Origin: Kipferlia bialata
Lineage: Eukaryota > Fornicata
DNA length: 23,616 nucleotides
Assembly (NCBI GenBank): GCA_003568945.1
Contig: BDIP01000251.1
Location: 1-23,616, forward strand
Reading direction: 5' to 3'
Each line of letters starts with the position of its first letter. The stretch's first letter is position 1. The translations under genes were made by a program, and so were the position numbers. This document shows positions 22,001 to 23,616 of this stretch, one piece after another. The notes below the pieces were generated by a model. That model was given only the letters and a program-made list of their open reading frames with translations. It had not been told where the DNA came from and searched no databases.

Positions 22001-23381
22001 AGTGGGATATAGGAGGTATCACCCTATCAACCACATCATCCAGGGATGACTGGCTGGAGGGGTCTGTGCCTATGCTGTCTAGGGGTCTGATATGATGCCT
22101 AGTGGAGGGGGACTCACTAATGCTGCCATAGGAACTCCCTTCAATGGGGTCCAGTCTCTCCCTCTCTCTCTCTCTCTCTCTCTCCCTCTCCCTCTCCCTC
22201 TGGTCCAGTGGTATCAGATGTGCCAACTGCTCTGGTTGTTCATGGGTGTGGTGGCCCTTCCCTATACCGTCCATCTTGGCTAGGAACTTGGGCACACGCA
22301 GCCTGAGGTTAGTATGTGTATATACAGAGAGACAGAGAGAGAGAGATACATACATATACACAGGTAGAGTGAGAGAACATAATATTATCATGGAACTTGG
22401 GCACGCGCTGCCTGGGGTTGGAAGACATATAGAGAGACAGAGGCATATATAAGCACACATAAAGAGAGAGAGAGAACATAAACATAAGCATATAAAGGTA
22501 CTTCCGCACACGTAGCCTGCGGATAGTATTCAGATGGATAGATATCCACAGCTTACATGTATATACACGTATAAATGTAATATACCGTGTGGAGGAATAG
22601 TGTGTGATGTTATACCTGACTGTGGGACTGCTGCCAAAGATATATATATAGAGAGACAGAGAGACAGAGACATCAGAGGGTATGTATAAACAGCATACAT
22701 GCCATACCTGACTGTGGGACTGCTGCCAAAGATATACAGAGACAGAGACAGAGAGATAGAGACATCAGAGGTTATGTCTAAGCATACATGCCATACCTGA
22801 CTGTGGGACTGCTACCAAAGGAGTGAGAGGTGGTGGACCTAATACCCTCTCTCACTCTCTCCTTGTGCTTTGCGAAGTGTGACCCTAGTACAGATTGGCT
22901 CCTGTTCCTTGGTCTCTCCCTCTCTCTCTCCCTCTCTCTGTCACCTCTCTCCCCTCTGTCTGCCAGTATGGCTAGGGGAGAGGGGGTGGTCATAGAAGGA
23001 AGGGTGGAGTGCTGGGGTTAGTTGCATACAGTGTGTATATATATACATTGAGAGAGAGAGAGAGAGGGATGGATGGGCCATGGCTGGACTGGTGGAGGTC
23101 TGGGACTAGCAAGCATATATACATATAGGCAAGTATATATACATATATATATGTGGGTGTGAGAGGATTACTCATTCATGTATATATATTCACCCCCCCC
23201 CCCCTTACTCATGCTCATACTCATTGACAGAGGTGACACCTCTGGCACCTTGTATACATAGTATGTATATTAATATATATGTATACATATCTATACATAT
23301 ACAATTGGATGATACCTTAGTCATGCCCATTGACAGAGGTGACACCTCTGGCACCTTTGGTGCTCTGTCGCCTAGTATCTC
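1081..23381 (-). CDS. Divergent dynein heavy chain-like protein, motor-degenerate and stalk-less (82 exons)
   Basis: The exons were chained by eye from splice signals. All 82 join in phase to 14,622 nt (about 4,873 residues) with no internal stop, ending at TGA 1081-1083. Canonical heavy chains have about 4,000-4,700 residues. Aligned blocks occur in dynein order: a tail block (NPDALKAMF... for NFDPEL), linker, six AAA modules and a C-terminal domain ending ...EYWTSAGAFFDIL, which matches the W-x3-G-A-L-F ending of dyneins. Dyneins are microtubule minus-end motors of cytoplasm and cilia. Here Walker A and B residues are lost in AAA1, AAA2 and AAA4, and the stalk is missing, so ATP-driven stepping is unlikely. 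A structural or regulatory role is inferred. The first supported exon is 23316-23381 and the true start is not resolved: a Met lies at 22993, or the start may lie beyond the window. Individual exon ends could be off in a few places. Confidence 0.82.
4128..5595 (-). other. AAA6 module (exons 59-67)
   Basis: Exons 5499-5595, 5332-5395, 5121-5238, 4984-5044, 4803-4925, 4599-4718, 4465-4514, 4282-4383, 4128-4234. LVVTDKAFADAILLV fits the WLSD.AW.EI..L block. QQTAIAVVSHPYHTDTLTH fits the TPLIF.LSPG.DPT..L block. RVAIVHFSDIAALKL plus MRLIVLMQRPSR fits WV.LQN.HLA.SW followed by FRLWLTS.PS. The last match is only continuous if the 81-nt intron 4384-4464 is removed. The donor at 4281 is a textbook GTAAGT. 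AAA6 is naturally inactive in dyneins. Confidence 0.7.
5433..5513 (-). repeat. Splice-donor echo, exon 59
   Basis: Thirteen identical bases (5501-5513 in the exon end, 5433-5445 in the intron). The echo is also followed by a GTATGT-type donor. Confidence 0.5.
5572..5709 (-). repeat. Splice-acceptor echo, exon 59
   Basis: A 29-bp identical pair, 5572-5600 and 5681-5709, covers the acceptor CCCAG and the first exon bases. The copies are separated by a TA microsatellite (5646-5679). Only the left copy joins exon 59 in phase. Confidence 0.85.
5805..6750 (-). other. Helical bridge AAA5-AAA6 (exons 54-58)
   Basis: Exons 6621-6750, 6381-6530, 6135-6316, 6004-6081, 5805-5893. This helical segment corresponds to the region after AAA5 that carries the strut (buttress) coiled coil supporting the stalk. 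GEVQRLYFQSCNSLIE and a following LYDQGGMQLLLLMV match the S.LYF....L......MYQFSL..F..LF block. Because the stalk itself is missing, it would be worth knowing whether the strut helices are also shortened. The piece is about 210 residues. Confidence 0.65.
6865..7455 (-). other. AAA5 module
   Basis: Rest of exon 52 and exon 53 (6865-7056). VAVCVMMWRDGQLDNLK and ENKKAFATARRRANIAVLHM fit the PL.IDP..Q...WI and F...LE.AIR.G.P.L...V blocks of AAA5. MCMGPRGYYPGCGIMDCRPF followed by LTLSVLEALE fits the TTK.PNP.YPPE......VINF.VT..GLE block. About 30 extra residues (around HIVLSGGVAPSRGGFAF) interrupt the module. AAA5 does not hydrolyse ATP in normal dyneins either, so loss of motifs here is less telling. 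Confidence 0.7.
7455..8245 (-). other. End of AAA4 and collapsed stalk interval
   Basis: First part of exon 52 (7143-8245), a single open exon. VVVTTNYAPKPRLSFD matches the H.V...NP....R.....FPAL block that follows AAA4. KYVTYALSSFGKCRDRAVSEAARLK at about 7940-8015 matches the ..YL..I..Y..L...KR.E.......GL.K entry of stalk coiled coil 1. From there to the AAA5 strand (VDVAVCVMM at about 7455) are only about 186 residues, where normal heavy chains have about 480. A short stretch (GMVPPPLNDNSEV... with a following W) faintly resembles the start of the microtubule-binding domain, but the two coiled-coil arms cannot fit. Confidence 0.7.
8315..9198 (-). other. AAA4 module, degenerate
   Basis: Exons 49-51 (8716-9198, 8561-8651, 8315-8497). 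IILACGLPSGLILPLAE at about 8760-8805 lies exactly where dyneins have LLVGVGGSGRQSLTRLA: the fold-forming glycines partly remain, but the invariant lysine or arginine region is lost. SRVLLHIPGDMLRSSPLLQQ plus ALHKGLVPPVF matches the stretch FLFTDTQI..E.FLEDIN..L.SGEVPNLF, although the Walker B acid of TDTQ is absent. The start of exon 49 is a Ser/Thr-rich insertion (about 9000-9130). Confidence 0.7.
9256..11143 (-). other. AAA3 module, the only one with a GKS left
   Basis: Exons 46-48 (10628-11143, 9520-10539, 9256-9457). The exon 46/47 junction encodes FGVPGIINSKR/TVGKSWSVVAATKLL, aligned with PVLLVGPTGTGKS.... The first P-loop glycine is Ser, but Gly-Lys-Ser is kept (about 10524-10532). At about 10355-10376 AVCLEDDAP stands where IFVDDVNMP (Walker B) is expected, retaining acidic residues. 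Exon 48 (CWTAVNNTVAQTVED..., LFGKAELLFKMLAYN) matches the AAA3 lid before AAA4. AAA3 normally gates the motor. Weak nucleotide binding here is possible but not shown. Confidence 0.72.
11209..12140 (-). other. AAA2 module, degenerate
   Basis: This is most of exon 44 (11393-12296, one 301-codon exon) plus exon 45 (11209-11333). The strand before the P-loop is visible as SSVVWIE at about 11885, but it is followed by TPCIASAK with no GxxxxGK. Near 11735 WQVVDMLFD takes the place of the WIVFDGPVD Walker B block. The end of the module is the best match: LPTHSAFSVHTMRCHLGMV at about 11615-11555 fits the DLAVASPATVSRCGMVY signature, with Arg-Cys kept. In normal dyneins AAA2 binds ATP permanently without hydrolysis. 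Here even binding residues seem absent. Confidence 0.7.
12140..13237 (-). other. AAA1 module with destroyed nucleotide site
   Basis: Exons 39-43 (13138-13237, 12992-13081, 12862-12923, 12572-12805, 12365-12522) plus the start of exon 44. CRARFTDKGPLEYSSLG matches the VDARF.YGYEYLG entry to AAA1. EMATGSSIWFHKLCRLFG then aligns residue for residue with AGTGKTETTKDLAKALG, so the P-loop Lys-Thr is Ser-Ser. At the Walker B position CFDEFNR is replaced by LIGVENA, so both acids are lost. The sensor block NPGYAGR is replaced by STYADSD in CLTILSTYADSDVPLFLD. In dyneins AAA1 is the essential ATPase, so by family knowledge this protein should not hydrolyse ATP there. An extra piece of about 30 residues (exons 39/40) lies before the P-loop position. 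Confidence 0.75.
13294..15604 (-). other. Dynein linker (DHC_N2-like), exons 28-38
   Basis: Exons: 15496-15604, 15312-15418, 15163-15262, 15042-15109, 14823-14960, 14713-14757, 14516-14603, 14302-14424, 14092-14205, 13738-14027, 13294-13687 (residues about 1380-1905). Matches to the linker family are spread along the segment. ELRPIVELVSLLCSPSLHTRH fits the L..LP.I..L.NPAL..RHW block. RQRLLDVLLDTDVSENLQN fits the FLS..ELLEIL....PQ.VQ.HL block. HAQYVALSVWVHDRLRKA fits the Q...L..QI.WT..VE.A block. VRYLVDVVVPEWCDRAL fits LI.IDVHARDVV..L. The linker is the lever of the motor. Exon 33 uses an unusual GTCACT donor and is the least certain. Confidence 0.75.
18981..19214 (-). repeat. Triple splice-acceptor echo, exon 14
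   Basis: 18981-19016 and 19113-19148 are identical over 36 bp (acceptor CTTACCCTCAG plus 25 exon bases). A third, diverged copy lies at 19183-19214. A long TA tract (about 19053-19098) lies between copies 1 and 2. All copies encode EIDTRVD-like starts. Copy 1 leads into the long exon 18901-19005. Confidence 0.85.
19597..19683 (-). repeat. Splice-donor echo, exon 12
   Basis: The exon 12 edge (19666-19683) recurs at 19597-19614 with 17 of 18 bases equal. The echo lacks a good GTATG donor (it reads GGTCAGGCTC). Confidence 0.6.
20625..20704. repeat. Perfect 17-bp inverted repeat inside coding exon 8
   Basis: The arm 20625-20641 (GATAGGCACTGTGGGAG) is the exact reverse complement of 20688-20704, with a 46-nt CT/GA-rich loop. 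Both arms are coding (SHSAYH and RIGTVG). Confidence 0.9.
20910..21038 (-). repeat. Splice-acceptor echo, exon 7
   Basis: 20910-20942 (used) and 21006-21038 (in the intron) match at about 28 of 33 bases, covering the acceptor and the start DTFRLHSS of exon 7. Confidence 0.7.
21150..21254 (-). repeat. Splice-acceptor echo, exon 6
   Basis: Eighteen identical bases at 21150-21167 (used acceptor and VTDE start) and 21237-21254 in the upstream intron. Confidence 0.7.
21769..21883 (-). repeat. Splice-donor echo, exon 3
   Basis: 21858-21883 (used exon end VCSRR plus GTATGT donor) and 21769-21794 (intron) match at 24 of 26 bases, with an intact donor in both. Confidence 0.75.
22151..22200 (-). repeat. 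Coding CT/GA microsatellite (Arg-Glu run)
   Basis: A CT-rich tract within exon 3 encodes an Arg-Glu run of about 16 residues in the N-terminal extension. Similar shorter tracts occur in exon 2 (about 22917-22940) and exon 8 (20661-20680). Confidence 0.85.
22283..22524 (-). repeat. Triple splice-acceptor echo, exon 3
   Basis: Copies at 22283-22310 (used), 22392-22419 and 22497-22524 share the acceptor and the LRVPKF-type exon start, with growing divergence and GA-rich spacers. Confidence 0.75.
22611..22821 (-). repeat. Triple splice-donor echo, exon 2 (about 90-bp tandem unit)
   Basis: Copies at 22793-22821 (used), 22704-22735 and 22611-22644. Each carries the exon end FGSSPTV and a GTAT donor, followed by GA-rich sequence. 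The whole unit of about 90 bp is tandemly repeated. Confidence 0.8.
23222..23358 (-). repeat. Splice-donor echo, exon 1
   Basis: A 30-bp identical pair, 23329-23358 (exon 1) and 23222-23251 (intron), containing the near-palindrome AGAGGTGACACCTCT. Confidence 0.75.
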
Positions 23382-23467
23382 CTGAGGGGTGAGGGGAGGG
23401 ACGAAGAGAGTGTGTGTAAGAGAGAGAGAGAGAGAGACGTTGGCCAATATCTCCTGGGGGTGAGGGA
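23375..23467 (-). repeat. Splice-acceptor echo, exon 1
   Basis: The acceptor CTCACCCCTCAG with EIL start (23375-23397) and CTCACCCCCAG with EIL start (23447-23467) flank a GA microsatellite. Confidence 0.65.
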
Positions 23468-23510
23468 GAGGGAGAGTGGATGCCGACGATGTCTTCTTCG
23501 ACAGTGGCGA

Positions 23511-23611
23511 GGGGGGGGGGGGGGGGAGAGGTAAACTATATCGTCCTATACACACACCCCAATGTTGGGTTGGGGGGGGGGGGGGGGGGGGGGGTTGGGG
23601 GGGGGGGGGGG
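23511..23611. repeat. Poly-G tracts at right end
   Basis: G runs at 23511-23526, 23572-23594 and 23597-23611, with a 12-C run nearby at 23193-23204. No upstream exon can be read through this region, so the 5' end of the large gene is unresolved. Confidence 0.95.
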
Positions 23612-23616
23612 AAGAA

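Larger units (their letters stand above)
20338..23381 (-). other. N-terminal extension of the dynein-like protein (exons 1-8, low complexity)
   Basis: Exons: 23316-23381, 22797-23011, 21864-22302, 21647-21703, 21382-21493, 21085-21164, 20844-20936, 20338-20730; about 485 residues. The sequence is Ser/Arg/Glu/Pro-rich, with Arg-Glu runs encoded by GA/CT microsatellites (exons 2, 3 and 8) and acidic stretches (DDNEDYDAIGEEREEGD). I recognise no domain. In dyneins this end carries the dimerisation region and part of the chain-binding tail, but nothing here is conserved enough to say so. Exons 1-2 are the least certain because they lie between poly-G tracts and duplicated splice edges. The introns are the longest of the gene (22303-22796 is 494 nt). 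Confidence 0.6.

Noticed and set aside
1081-23381. Dynein pseudogene
   Set aside because: All 82 exons are open and phase-compatible with good splice sites; a decaying copy of this length should show stops and frame breaks.
23511-23611. Telomere at the right end
   Set aside because: No regular short repeat unit, and the left end is G-rich on the same strand.

Overview
The window is a stretch of an intron-rich protist genome and is almost wholly occupied by one very large gene on the minus strand. It is read right to left, from about 23381 to a TGA stop at 1081-1083. I resolved 82 phase-consistent exons: 14,622 nt, about 4,873 residues, mean intron about 95 nt. Donors vary (GTATG, GTGGG, GTGAG, GTTAG, GTTTG, GTACG). 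Acceptors are rigid: a branch-like CTNAC/CTNAT sits almost directly before the AG, as in CTTACCCTCAG or CTCACCCCCAG. A branch point fused to the acceptor is known from metamonads (Giardia, Trichomonas and relatives). With roughly balanced base composition and dense short introns, a free-living fornicate such as Kipferlia is my best guess. That is inference, not proof.

The spliced product aligns along its whole motor with dynein heavy chains: tail (15679-23381), linker (13294-15604), AAA1 (about 12140-13237), AAA2 (11209-12140), AAA3 (9256-11143), AAA4 (8315-9198), stalk position (about 7455-8010), AAA5 (6865-7455), helical bridge (5805-6750), AAA6 (4128-5595) and C-terminal domain (1081-4069), in canonical order and at nearly canonical residue numbers. 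The nucleotide-handling residues are almost all lost. AAA1 has GSS where GKT should be and no Walker B acids. AAA2 and AAA4 lack the P-loop lysine. Only AAA3 keeps a GKS. In addition, the segment that should hold two long coiled coils and the microtubule-binding domain is about 186 residues instead of about 480, and lies inside one uninterrupted exon. The reading frame is intact throughout, so this looks like a maintained, stalk-less, ATP-dead dynein paralogue (a pseudo-motor), not a decaying copy.

To the left, about 640 bp beyond the stop, begins a second minus-strand gene of unknown function. It runs towards the left edge, and the spacer between the two genes holds a CT microsatellite. The window begins and ends in long poly-G tracts, so the left gene and the 5' end of the dynein-like gene are probably incomplete.

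A second theme is structural. At least a dozen introns carry a near-identical echo of their own splice boundary (exon edge plus donor or acceptor) inside the intron, usually next to TA or GA microsatellites. They are concentrated in the 5' third of the large gene (18.9-23.5 kb) and look like intron growth by local tandem duplication.
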